Assembly: GCA_009838595.1 (NCBI GenBank)
Contig: VXRI01000109.1
Location: forward strand, 1-5,753
Direction: 5' to 3'
DNA length: 5,753 nucleotides
Origin: Chloroflexota bacterium
Lineage (GTDB): Bacteria > Chloroflexota > Dehalococcoidia > Lucifugimonadales > JADFKI01
The notes under the pieces were generated by a model. That model was given only the letters and a program-made list of their open reading frames with translations, did no database searches and had not been told where the DNA came from. Positions 1-5,421 of the stretch are shown one piece after another. The translations under genes and the position numbers were made by a program. Every line of letters begins with the position of its first letter. The first letter of the stretch is position 1.

Positions 1-31
1 TGAACTTTAGCCTGCTTCTCTGCGTAACCAT
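1..31 (-). CDS. possible 5' end of an unidentified gene running off the left edge
   Basis: On the minus strand an ATG at 31-29 is preceded by AAAGGAG with a 9-base spacer, a good Shine-Dalgarno match. The reading frame (MVTQRSRLKF...) is open to the window edge, but only ten codons are visible, so no product can be named. An alternative upstream ATG at 50-48, in another frame (MKGVCKHGYAEKQAKV...), is also open to the edge but has no obvious ribosome binding site. Either would be co-directional with nadD, about 370-390 bases downstream of it. The call rests on the ribosome-binding signal alone; chance is a serious alternative. Confidence 0.28.
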   Translation of the reverse strand, partial: MVTQRSRLKF

Positions 32-84
32 GCTTGCAGACTCCTTTCATGAGACACTCTCTGCCCAGACCACCGTGATAATTC

Positions 85-115
85 AGATTCTACACTACCC
101 TGCGTTTCGGCATGG
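85..115 (-). repeat. degenerate copy of the GTCATGCCGAACGCAG-type repeat
   Basis: Read on the minus strand, this stretch contains CATGCCGAAACGCAG followed by a diverged spacer and GAATCT, the same order as the clearer copy at 240-265. It lacks the leading GTC and has a few extra bases before GAATCT. It is one of several dispersed copies in the non-coding DNA to the left of nadD. Confidence 0.5.
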
Positions 116-180
116 ATTCTTAATGTATTCATAAGACGATTTCACAGATGCAATTTATTCTTGTCATTTCGCCTTCCTCT

Positions 181-206
181 GTCATTTCGAGCAAAGCGAG
201 AAATCT
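181..206 (+). repeat. left inner arm of the palindromic element
   Basis: This 26-base arm starts GTCATTTCGAGC and ends GAGAAATCT. It pairs imperfectly (19 of 26) with the arm at 240-265. Its form (GTCAT, CGA, GC, GAG, AATCT) resembles short intergenic repeats common in several bacterial genomes. Confidence 0.6.
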
Positions 207-239
207 AAAGTCGGAAACAGGTTCATAGGCGACGATTTC

Positions 240-265
240 AGATTCCTCACTGCGTTCGGCATGAC
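240..265 (-). repeat. right inner arm of the palindromic element; clearest repeat copy
   Basis: Read on the minus strand it begins GTCATGCCGAACGCAG and ends GAGGAATCT. It is the inverted partner of 181-206 and the best reference for the other copies (85-115, 312-337, 2938-2962). Just to the right, 271-284 holds a partial further copy (AGCGAGGAATGACA). Confidence 0.6.
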
Positions 266-311
266 AAAACAGCGAGGAATGACAACATTAGGGATTTATG
301 AAATCGTCTAG

Positions 312-337
312 GGTTCCTAAATGAGTTTCGGCATGAC
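312..337 (-). repeat. degenerate repeat copy immediately outside the palindromic element
   Basis: On the minus strand it reads GTCATGCCGAAACTCATTTA and then GGAACC, matching the first ten bases of the copy at 240-265 and diverging after that. It lies between the palindromic element and the nadD stop codon. Confidence 0.45.
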
Positions 338-419
338 AGGGCGAAGCCTAATATCGAAGGACAGAATGGGGATGGACTGGTATGGGCAGGATGAGTCCCG
401 TCCCTTCCGTGGGGGATGG

Positions 420-1028
420 CTAGGATGCGGGCAAGTACAGCCCGTGCTCGTGGATATACTGCTCTACATACGCGGGCACGCGGTAACGGATGGAGCGGCC
501 TTCTGCGACGCGCCGGCGTATGTCCGTGCCGCTGATGTCCACTAGCGCGCTGTCTAGCAGGCTGATGCGGCTGGACGAGCCCGGTATCGCCGCGTGCAGC
601 ACGCTCAGGTTTACGGTCGCTGCGGGGCGTGCCATGCCTACCACGCTCGACAGCTCGAACAGCGCGCGCGGCTGATGCCAACGGTCTATCTCGCGCAACG
701 CGTCAACGCCTAGAATCACGATGAACTCGGCGCCGGCGTACTTCGAATGCTCTCGCAGCTCGCCGAGCGTGTCCACGGTGTAACTGGGCCCGCTGCGTCT
801 GATTTCTATGTCGGACACGGAGAAGCGCGGGTTATCCGCAACCGCCAGACGCGCCATAGCGAGACGGTGATGCGTATCCGTAATCCGCCGGTAAGACTTG
901 AACCACGGCTGCCCGGCGGGTATGAAAAGCACCTCGTCGAGTTCCAGCGCAGCGCGCGCGTCCTCGGCGATGATAAGATGCCCCATATGTATCGGGTCGA
1001 ATGTGCCGCCGAACACGCCAATTCGCAC
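420..1028 (-). CDS. nadD: nicotinate-nucleotide adenylyltransferase
   Basis: NadD joins nicotinate mononucleotide and ATP to give nicotinate adenine dinucleotide and pyrophosphate, the penultimate step of NAD synthesis, in the cytoplasm. The 202-residue protein has the usual family length and nucleotidyltransferase fold. The N-terminal GVFGGTFDPIHMGHL (residues 4-18) carries the HxGH nucleotide-binding motif (His14, Gly16, His17). The segment RSGPSYTVDTL (78-88) and the C-terminal ISGTDIR (165-171), the position of the family's SSTxIR motif, are also present; Gly167 replaces the more usual Ser. The start codon is GTG, because the bases at 1026-1028 read GTG on the minus strand. AGGAG at 1039-1035 gives a 6-base spacer and overlaps the obgE stop codon. 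The gene lies 9 bases after obgE, so the two are very probably one transcript with coupled translation. No rsfS gene, a common downstream partner, follows within the window. Confidence 0.96.
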   Translation of the reverse strand: MRIGVFGGTFDPIHMGHLIIAEDARAALELDEVLFIPAGQPWFKSYRRITDTHHRLAMARLAVADNPRFSVSDIEIRRSGPSYTVDTLGELREHSKYAGAEFIVILGVDALREIDRWHQPRALFELSSVVGMARPAATVNLSVLHAAIPGSSSRISLLDSALVDISGTDIRRRVAEGRSIRYRVPAYVEQYIHEHGLYLPAS

Positions 1029-1040
1029 GCTCCGCTCCTA
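1029..1040 (-). promoter_or_regulatory. nadD ribosome binding site overlapping the obgE stop codon
   Basis: The minus strand reads TAGGAGCGGAGC and then GTG. TAG is the obgE stop, and AGGAG (1039-1035) shares its last two bases and is spaced 6 bases from the nadD GTG. Ribosomes finishing obgE therefore end on the nadD ribosome binding site, which suggests translational coupling. Confidence 0.7.
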
Positions 1041-2456
1041 CTCCCATTCCCATTCCACTTCGCCAAAGCGCACCGTGTCGCCCGGCAGCACGCCCGCATC
1101 TTCGAGCGCGCGAACCACGCCGGCGCGCTGCAAGTAACCGAGGAATTGCATGCGCGCGTTCCAGTCTTCTTCGTTCAGCAGCGCCGCTATCCGCACGGCA
1201 CGGCGAGATTGCACCACGAACACATCGCCGCGCTTGCGAACGAGCGTCGTCTCCCTGCGCGGCTTTGGACGCAGCACGGGCAGATCCGTATAGTCTCGCG
1301 CGCCGTACGGTTCGATGCCAATAGTTTCGCCAATAGTTTCTATACCATCAAGCGTGGGAACATCGCCAACCGCAATGTCCGCGTCATCAACAGATTCGAG
1401 CGCTATCAGCACGCTGTCGAGCAGCCCATCGACCCCGCTGCCTGTAGCCGCCGATACGAAGTGCAGCGTACCTTCGCCCTGAGGCGTATCGTCGCGGCGG
1501 CCGCGCAGCCTGCCACGCGATTCTGCGCCCGGCGCGGCGGCAGTGTGCAGATTGAATTCGTCCGCGAACATCTCCTCTAATATCGACGCAATCTCCGCCA
1601 CTTCCGTGATGTCCGTCTTGTTTATGGCGATGACCTGAGGCTTGGATGCGAGCGTGTCGTTGAACATACGCAACTCGTCGTTAATCTGCCGGTAGTCGCG
1701 CAGTGGGTCTTCCGCGCTGCCGTCTATCATATGCACCAGCACGCGCGTGCGCTCAACATGCCGCAGGAAATCATGCCCTAAGCCGATGCCCTCATGCGCG
1801 CCTTCGATGATGCCGGGGATGTCCACCATCACGAATGTCTGCCGACGATGCTCGACCACGCCCAGCACGGGTTCGAGAGTGGTGAACGGGTAGTTCGCCA
1901 CTTTGGGACGCGCCGCGCTGACCACGGACAGCAGGCTGGACTTGCCCGCGTTCGGCAGCCCGATGACGCCCACATCGGCAAGCAGTTTCAGTTCGAGCCG
2001 CAGATGCAGCGACTCGCCCGGCTCGCCCTGTTCCGCGAGCAGCGGATACTGGTTCGTGGGGGATGCGAAGTATGCATTGCCACGACCGCCGCCGCCGCCA
2101 TGCGCGAGCTCGACTGTCTGACCAGAGGTCGTCAGGTCGGCGAGCAGACGCGGGGGGGTGGAAGATGCATCCCATACTTGAGTCCCGACGGGCATTAGTA
2201 TGATGACATCCTCGCCGTCTGCGCCATGCTTGAGCGCGGAGGCGCCGTTGCCGCCATTGCCGCCGGCGAAGCGACGCTGATAGCGAAATGCGAGCAAAGT
2301 GTTGATGTTCTCTTCGCAGAGCGCGATGACATTACCGCCTCGGCCGCCGTCGCCGCCGTCTGGTCCACCGCGAGGAACGAACTTTTCGCGGCGTCCGCTA
2401 ATGTTACCATCGCCACCGTTACCGCTTCTTATGTGGATAAATACCTGATCGATCAT
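1038..2456 (-). CDS. obgE: Obg-family GTPase (ribosome assembly), with OCT domain
   Basis: Obg is a cytoplasmic GTPase that binds the 50S ribosomal subunit during assembly and links growth to GTP/ppGpp levels. The 472-residue protein shows three domains. Residues 1 to about 157 are the glycine-rich Obg fold (GGPDGGDGGRGGNV at 30-43, AHGGGGGRGN at 118-127). The G domain has G1 GLPNAGKSS (166-174), G2 Thr192/Thr193, G3 DIPG (212-215), G4 NKTD (279-282) and G5 SAATGSG (335-341). Residues of roughly 400-472 form the C-terminal OCT domain found in a subset of Obg proteins. All nucleotide-binding motifs are intact. Between G4 and G5 lies an extra polar, arginine-rich stretch (about 305-329) that makes this loop some 20-25 residues longer than usual. 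The ATG start fits the conserved Obg N-terminus (MIDQVFIHIRSGNGGDG); the ribosome binding site is weak (GAAAG, spacer 3). nadD follows closely in the same operon. Confidence 0.97.
   Translation of the reverse strand: MIDQVFIHIRSGNGGDGNISGRREKFVPRGGPDGGDGGRGGNVIALCEENINTLLAFRYQRRFAGGNGGNGASALKHGADGEDVIILMPVGTQVWDASSTPPRLLADLTTSGQTVELAHGGGGGRGNAYFASPTNQYPLLAEQGEPGESLHLRLELKLLADVGVIGLPNAGKSSLLSVVSAARPKVANYPFTTLEPVLGVVEHRRQTFVMVDIPGIIEGAHEGIGLGHDFLRHVERTRVLVHMIDGSAEDPLRDYRQINDELRMFNDTLASKPQVIAINKTDITEVAEIASILEEMFADEFNLHTAAAPGAESRGRLRGRRDDTPQGEGTLHFVSAATGSGVDGLLDSVLIALESVDDADIAVGDVPTLDGIETIGETIGIEPYGARDYTDLPVLRPKPRRETTLVRKRGDVFVVQSRRAVRIAALLNEEDWNARMQFLGYLQRAGVVRALEDAGVLPGDTVRFGEVEWEWE
2432..2440 (-). 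promoter_or_regulatory. consensus DnaA box inside the 5' end of obgE
   Basis: The minus strand reads TTATCCACA, a 9/9 match to the high-affinity DnaA box. It lies within codons 6-9 of obgE (Phe-Ile-His-Ile), so it may be a chance product of the coding sequence. However, it is co-located with the box cluster at 2641-2759 and has the same orientation as that cluster's left half. It could extend the origin region or let DnaA affect obgE expression. Confidence 0.5.
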
Positions 2457-2580
2457 GTTCTTTCAGAGTCAGTCATCGTAATAGTAATGGCGTTTACACT
2501 GTGGACAGGTGCCGGTGAGACTGGGGGCGTTACTATATTATTTCGTGTGGCTGGCTATGATACGCAATAAACCGCGAGTC

Positions 2581-2592
2581 CGGACATGTCCG
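2581..2592. promoter_or_regulatory. 12-base perfect palindrome upstream of obgE
   Basis: CGGACATGTCCG is a perfect palindrome, lying 124 bases upstream of the obgE start between the gene and the DnaA-box cluster. It has the size and symmetry of a binding site for a dimeric repressor. No regulator is identifiable and the symmetry does not extend outward, so this is a candidate operator only. Confidence 0.3.
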
Positions 2593-2667
2593 TTACTTTG
2601 CCATTCTAGCACAGCGGTATGTGTATATTATGCGGGAAGCCGTGCATAAATCGCGGCGAGATGTGGA

Positions 2668-2692
2668 TTAGACTTTTATTGAATAAGTTTAA
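2668..2692. other. AT-rich core between divergent DnaA boxes (candidate unwinding element)
   Basis: Only 4 of 25 bases are G or C, in contrast to the GC-rich neighbourhood. It starts at the end of the box at 2662-2670 and precedes the box at 2710-2718. Its function is inferred from position alone. Confidence 0.45.
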
Positions 2693-2750
2693 CCATTGGG
2701 CAGATACACTTGTACACATGTCGAGCGACTTATCAACGAATATCGTGGAC

Positions 2751-2759
2751 TTATCCACA
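2751..2759 (+). promoter_or_regulatory. consensus DnaA box
   Basis: TTATCCACA matches the high-affinity DnaA box exactly and lies in non-coding DNA. It overlaps a small inverted repeat, GTGGA (2745-2749) with TCCAC (2754-2758). It is the strongest single box in the intergenic region. Confidence 0.75.
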
Positions 2760-2874
2760 AGTTAGGGTGGTTGGATGGTTATTCTTTGTTCATCCCCAGT
2801 CGAAAACAATTTCCAGCATAAGTCTTGTACTCCATACCGAAAGTCTGTGCATGTGAGGGCGTTTAGCAGTATGT
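2760..2874. other. non-coding stretch between oriC candidate and palindromic element
   Basis: No gene, recognisable RNA or convincing promoter was seen here. TACTCCAT at 2828-2835 pairs with ATGGAGTA at 2880-2887 across a 44-base loop, too wide and short to interpret. Confidence 0.5.
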
Positions 2875-3027
2875 ACAGGATGGAGTATAGCTCTGTTTAG
2901 TTTCAGATATTGACATTCCGGAACGCGCCTACACTTAGTCATCCTGAAACGCAGCTAGGAATGACAGGTAGAAATATCTGGGGCTGTGCAAACATGGCAG
3001 CGTGGTAGGATTGCGGCTCCATCCTGT
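2875..3027. repeat. 153-base palindromic (MITE-like) element downstream of dnaA
   Basis: The ends are a perfect 11-base inverted repeat: ACAGGATGGAG at 2875-2885 and CTCCATCCTGT at 3017-3027. Nested inside are CAGATATT (2904-2911) against AATATCTG (2973-2980), and GTCATCCT (2938-2945) against AGGAATGAC (2957-2965). The outer and inner pairs share a centre at about 2951. The inner part (2938-2962) matches the repeat family left of nadD. The element ends 34 bases beyond the dnaA stop codon, so its transcript could fold at the end of dnaA mRNA, but no T-tract follows. No reading frame is evident inside. Confidence 0.5.
2938..2962 (+). repeat. repeat copy related to those left of nadD
   Basis: It begins GTCATCCTGAAACGCAG and ends AGGAAT. 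It aligns with the minus-strand copy at 240-265 (GTCATGCCGAACGCAG...AGGAAT) with one inserted A and a few substitutions. It lies in the core of the palindromic element after dnaA, linking the two non-coding regions of the window. Confidence 0.5.
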
Positions 3028-3061
3028 TTATCGATGTCAGTTCCGGTGTAGGGTATAGGTG

Positions 3062-4489
3062 CTACGCCGCGGCTAGAGATTCGCGGACTTCTAGGATGGA
3101 GCGGCGGAGGTTGGAGTTGATGTTTTGCTCGCGTTCGATGGTCTTGCAGCCGTGCAGGACGGTCGAGTGGTCTTTGCGTCCTAGCGCGCGCGCGATCGCG
3201 GTCGCGCCCATGTCGGCGTCCTCGCGCAGGATGTACATCGCCACCTGCCGTGCCAGCGCCGTCTTTTTGTCGCGCTTGGGCCCGCGCAGCGTGTCAGTGT
3301 CCACGCCGAAATGCTTCGAGACCGCGTCGATGACCTCGCGCTCGGATGGCTGCCGACGCTTGTTCGCTTCCTGCGTGTCCGCGATAATCTGCCGAGCTAA
3401 TTCCACATCCAACGGTCGCTGCATCAGGTCCGAATACGCGACAACGCGGTTCAGGCTGCCCTCGAGCTCGCGGATGTTGCTGTAAATGCGCGCGCCCAGC
3501 AATTCCAGCACTTCGCCGCTGACTTCCACGCTCAGTTGCCGCGACTTCGCTATCAGAATAGCCATCCGCGTCTCGTAGTCCGGGGGCTGGATGTCCGCGC
3601 TCAAGCCGCTGCTCAGACGTGAGCTAATGCGCTCGCTGAGAATCTTCAGAGAATGCGCCGGGCGATCGCTGGTGATGACTATCTGCACATTGGACATGTA
3701 CAGCGAGTTGAAGGTATGGAAAAAGCCTTCTTGTGTCTGCTCTTTGCCGATGAGGAACTGGATGTCGTCCAGCAACAGCATGCCCGCGCTGCGGTATCTC
3801 AGGCGGAACTCCTCGGTTGTGCCTGCGTGGATGGCGCGGATGTATTCGTTGGTGAAATCTTCCGCCGTCGTGTATCTCACATCGATGCCCTTGCCGAGCG
3901 CCTGATGCCCGATGGCGTGCATCAGATGGGTCTTGCCCAAGCCGACCTCGGAATACAGCATCAGTGGGTTGTAGGCGTCGCCCGGGTTTTCAGCCACGGC
4001 GCGTGCCGCCGCGTGCGCGAGTTCGTTCGACTTGCCCACAACGAAGCGGTCGAAGGTGTAGCGCGCGTTCAGAGACGGCGCGCGCGCGAATGGCGCGGTC
4101 GTCAGATTAGACGGTGTTGCGTTTGCTACGGGCACTGCCTGCGAATCATCACCATAGCCAGCTGCGCTGGTGTCGTCGGCATTGGAGGGCTGCCCGTCAT
4201 CGGACTGCCCGTTGGAGGGATTGTCCGCATGTGCCAGTACTTGGAAGCGCACAGATGTCGGCTCGCCGAGCACATGCCCCACGGCGCGTTCGACGATCTG
4301 CGACATGCGTTTGGTCAGCATCTCGGATATGAACGCGGTCTCGGTGCCCACGACGAACTCGCCGTCGTTGAGCGCAACGCCGTCCGTCTTCTTGAACCAT
4401 GTCTCGAAGGCGGTGCGATCGACTTGCAGTTGCAGTTCACCTAGCGCTGCGTCCCATATCTGACTCGGCTGTTGCGCGCGGCTAGACAC
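3062..4489 (-). CDS. dnaA: chromosomal replication initiator protein DnaA
   Basis: DnaA binds DnaA boxes at oriC, forms an ATP-dependent filament and melts DNA to load the helicase. All four domains are visible (numbering from the upstream ATG at 4504; subtract 5 for the GTG start). Domain I spans about 13-92, a polar acidic linker about 93-143, AAA+ domain III about 148-355, and DNA-binding domain IV about 385-480. Walker A is SEVGLGKTH (185-193), Walker B LLLDD (243-247), sensor 1 ITSDRP (277-282), the arginine-finger region ERISSR (291-296) and sensor 2 IRELEG (344-349). The domain IV signature GRKDHSTVLHGCKTIE (442-457) is intact. I prefer GTG at 4489-4487 because GGGGAGG (4502-4496) precedes it by 6 bases; the ATG at 4504-4502 has no ribosome binding site. 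With that start the protein is 475 residues. Ser185 replaces the usual first glycine of the P-loop. dnaN does not follow; the oriC candidate does. Confidence 0.97.
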   Translation of the reverse strand: MSSRAQQPSQIWDAALGELQLQVDRTAFETWFKKTDGVALNDGEFVVGTETAFISEMLTKRMSQIVERAVGHVLGEPTSVRFQVLAHADNPSNGQSDDGQPSNADDTSAAGYGDDSQAVPVANATPSNLTTAPFARAPSLNARYTFDRFVVGKSNELAHAAARAVAENPGDAYNPLMLYSEVGLGKTHLMHAIGHQALGKGIDVRYTTAEDFTNEYIRAIHAGTTEEFRLRYRSAGMLLLDDIQFLIGKEQTQEGFFHTFNSLYMSNVQIVITSDRPAHSLKILSERISSRLSSGLSADIQPPDYETRMAILIAKSRQLSVEVSGEVLELLGARIYSNIRELEGSLNRVVAYSDLMQRPLDVELARQIIADTQEANKRRQPSEREVIDAVSKHFGVDTDTLRGPKRDKKTALARQVAMYILREDADMGATAIARALGRKDHSTVLHGCKTIEREQNINSNLRRSILEVRESLAAA

Positions 4490-4502
4490 TGACGACCTCC
4501 CC
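4490..4502 (-). promoter_or_regulatory. dnaA ribosome binding site that decides a GTG start
   Basis: The minus strand reads GGGGAGG (4502-4496), then TCGTCA, then GTG. This is a strong Shine-Dalgarno sequence at ideal spacing. It begins at the last base of the ATG at 4504-4502, so it would sit inside the gene if that ATG were used. The bases before that ATG (GATTACGCCGCCCG) hold no such signal. Confidence 0.7.
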
Positions 4503-4558
4503 ATCGGGCGGCGTAATCGTCTGCCCGAACTAAACGATAAATCGCATCATATCCGCGC

Positions 4559-4587
4559 ATGCTATTGCCATTTCACGCCGCTCGCAA
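4559..4587 (-). promoter_or_regulatory. weak candidate dnaA promoter
   Basis: On the minus strand TTGCGA (4587-4582) and TAGCAT (4564-4559) are separated by 17 bases, each matching the sigma-70 consensus at 4 of 6 positions. A separate TATGAT at 4551-4546 is a better -10 hexamer but lacks a -35. Both lie 57-98 bases before the dnaA GTG. The promoter is probably in this spacer, but its exact place is uncertain. Confidence 0.25.
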
Positions 4588-4630
4588 GGCTTCAAATGTT
4601 CCTGATTATGACCAAATACGGTAGGGGGTA

Positions 4631-4640
4631 ACCGGCCGGT
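4631..4640. other. 10-base perfect palindrome between the HAD gene and dnaA
   Basis: ACCGGCCGGT is fully self-complementary. It lies in the spacer between the HAD gene stop and dnaA. As a hairpin it would have no loop and no T-tract follows, so it is not a convincing terminator; a protein-binding site is possible. Confidence 0.2.
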
Positions 4641-4698
4641 CGCTCTTACGGGTATGGTGTGGGGAGGTCGGAAAGGGCGGAAAATGATTAAACTCCGT

Positions 4699-5421
4699 TT
4701 ACGCCAGCAGCTTATCCGCCAAATCCGGAAAATCTTTGGCGGATATGTCGAACTGCGTTGTGGCGGCGGCTAGGGTGGATGTGCCGGGGAAGGCGTCGGA
4801 TTCGCCTTCGCGGTGTACATAAGCGGTGCGAATTCCGATTGCCTGCGCTGCCAGAAGGTCGCGTTCGTGCGCGGCTACCATAATCGCCTCAGACGGTTCG
4901 ACTCGCAGCAGCTCTAGCGCCGTCTGATATGCCTCCGGGTCGGTCTTGTAGTGACCCAGGAACTCGCACGACAGGATGCCGTCCCAGATGATGCCGTTGC
5001 GCTTGGAGCAGTCCACCGCTATGGCGTAGCTGAGCACGGTCAGGACGATTGTAGTGTACCGGCTGCGCAGTCGATTGATAGCCTCCGCGGCGTCGTGCCA
5101 CGCGCTCAGATTGTGCCAAACTTCGTTCAGCTCGTCGCGCTCCGATGCGGACAGCGTCAGCCCTGTGTGCTTGTCGAGCACATCGTCCAGGACATTGCGG
5201 TGAATCCGGTCGGCGTTGCGCCACGACAGCTCGCCGGTGCGGACTCGCGCGAGATTGACGAACATCCACCTGCGCCAGTCTGTGGCAAATTGCGACACAT
5301 CGACATCCGCGCCTTGCTCGGCGGCGAGACGAGAGACTTCCTTTTCTATGCCGCCGCGCCAATCGAATACGGTGCCGCCAACGTCGAATGTCAGCGCCTT
5401 GATTTTCGTCAGATCGGTCAT
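4699..5421 (-). CDS. HAD-superfamily hydrolase, haloacid dehalogenase type II-like
   Basis: This is a cytoplasmic hydrolase of the haloacid dehalogenase superfamily (subfamily I), resembling type II L-2-haloacid dehalogenases; the substrate cannot be read from the sequence. From the start chosen here it has 240 residues, typical for the family. Motif I is FDVGGTVFD (12-20) with the expected nucleophile Asp13 and Thr17. A helical cap follows (about 22-115), with TDWRRW (47-52) offering an arginine at the place where dehalogenases bind the carboxylate. Motif II lies in IVLTVLS (125-131), with Thr128 or Ser131. Motif III is HYKTDPEAY (157-165) with Lys159, and motif IV is MVAAHERDLLAA (181-192) with Asp188. 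The ATG at 5421-5419 is chosen because motif I begins soon after and GGAAAGG lies 11 bases upstream. An in-frame ATG at 5544 would add 41 residues that show no family resemblance. Phosphatase activity is the main alternative. Confidence 0.9.
   Translation of the reverse strand: MTDLTKIKALTFDVGGTVFDWRGGIEKEVSRLAAEQGADVDVSQFATDWRRWMFVNLARVRTGELSWRNADRIHRNVLDDVLDKHTGLTLSASERDELNEVWHNLSAWHDAAEAINRLRSRYTTIVLTVLSYAIAVDCSKRNGIIWDGILSCEFLGHYKTDPEAYQTALELLRVEPSEAIMVAAHERDLLAAQAIGIRTAYVHREGESDAFPGTSTLAAATTQFDISAKDFPDLADKLLA

Larger units (their letters stand above)
134..309. repeat. 176-base palindromic (MITE-like) element downstream of nadD
   Basis: The ends are a perfect 11-base inverted repeat: AGACGATTTCA at 134-144 and its reverse complement at 299-309. 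Nested inside is a second inverted pair, 181-206 against 240-265, matching at 19 of 26 positions. The two pairs share almost the same centre (about 222-223), so the whole segment could fold as one long interrupted stem. A further direct copy of TTCATA-GACGATTTCA lies at 222-240, and TGTCATTTCG occurs twice (162-171, 180-189). No coding sequence is present. This fits a small non-autonomous mobile element or a REP-like intergenic repeat; a role in ending the nadD transcript is possible, but there is no T-tract typical of an intrinsic terminator. Confidence 0.55.
2641..2759. other. oriC: candidate replication origin (oriC): DnaA-box cluster around an AT-rich core
   Basis: Five DnaA-box-like 9-mers lie within 119 bases (consensus TTATNCACA). 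On the minus strand are TTATGCACG (2641-2649, one mismatch) and TAATCCACA (2662-2670, one mismatch). On the plus strand are TTGTACACA (2710-2718, one mismatch), TTATCAACG (2730-2738, two mismatches) and TTATCCACA (2751-2759, perfect). The left boxes point one way and the right boxes the other, flanking a 25-base stretch at 2668-2692 that is about 84% A+T and could serve as the unwinding element. A sixth, perfect box lies at 2432-2440. The region is in the intergenic space just downstream of dnaA, a common place for bacterial origins. I infer oriC; an autoregulatory or titration cluster is the main alternative. Confidence 0.68.

Noticed and set aside
85..337. CRISPR array
   Set aside because: The repeats occur in both orientations, are degenerate and have no regular spacing or unique spacers.
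321..545. Plus-strand open frame of 74 codons
   Set aside because: It begins in the repeat region and runs antisense into nadD, with no ribosome binding site or recognisable protein.
747..1580. Long plus-strand open frame of 277 codons
   Set aside because: It lies antisense to nadD and obgE, crosses the boundary between them, and has no family resemblance; both opposite-strand genes are unmistakable.
2910..2935. TTGACA followed by TACACT as a plus-strand promoter
   Set aside because: The spacing is only 14 bases, it lies inside a repeat element, and it would read antisense into dnaA.
2938..2965. Intrinsic terminator for dnaA
   Set aside because: The stem is imperfect and no T-run follows on the minus strand.
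3653..4444. Plus-strand open frame of 263 codons
   Set aside because: It is antisense to dnaA, whose motifs are all intact; it is a by-product of GC-rich third positions.
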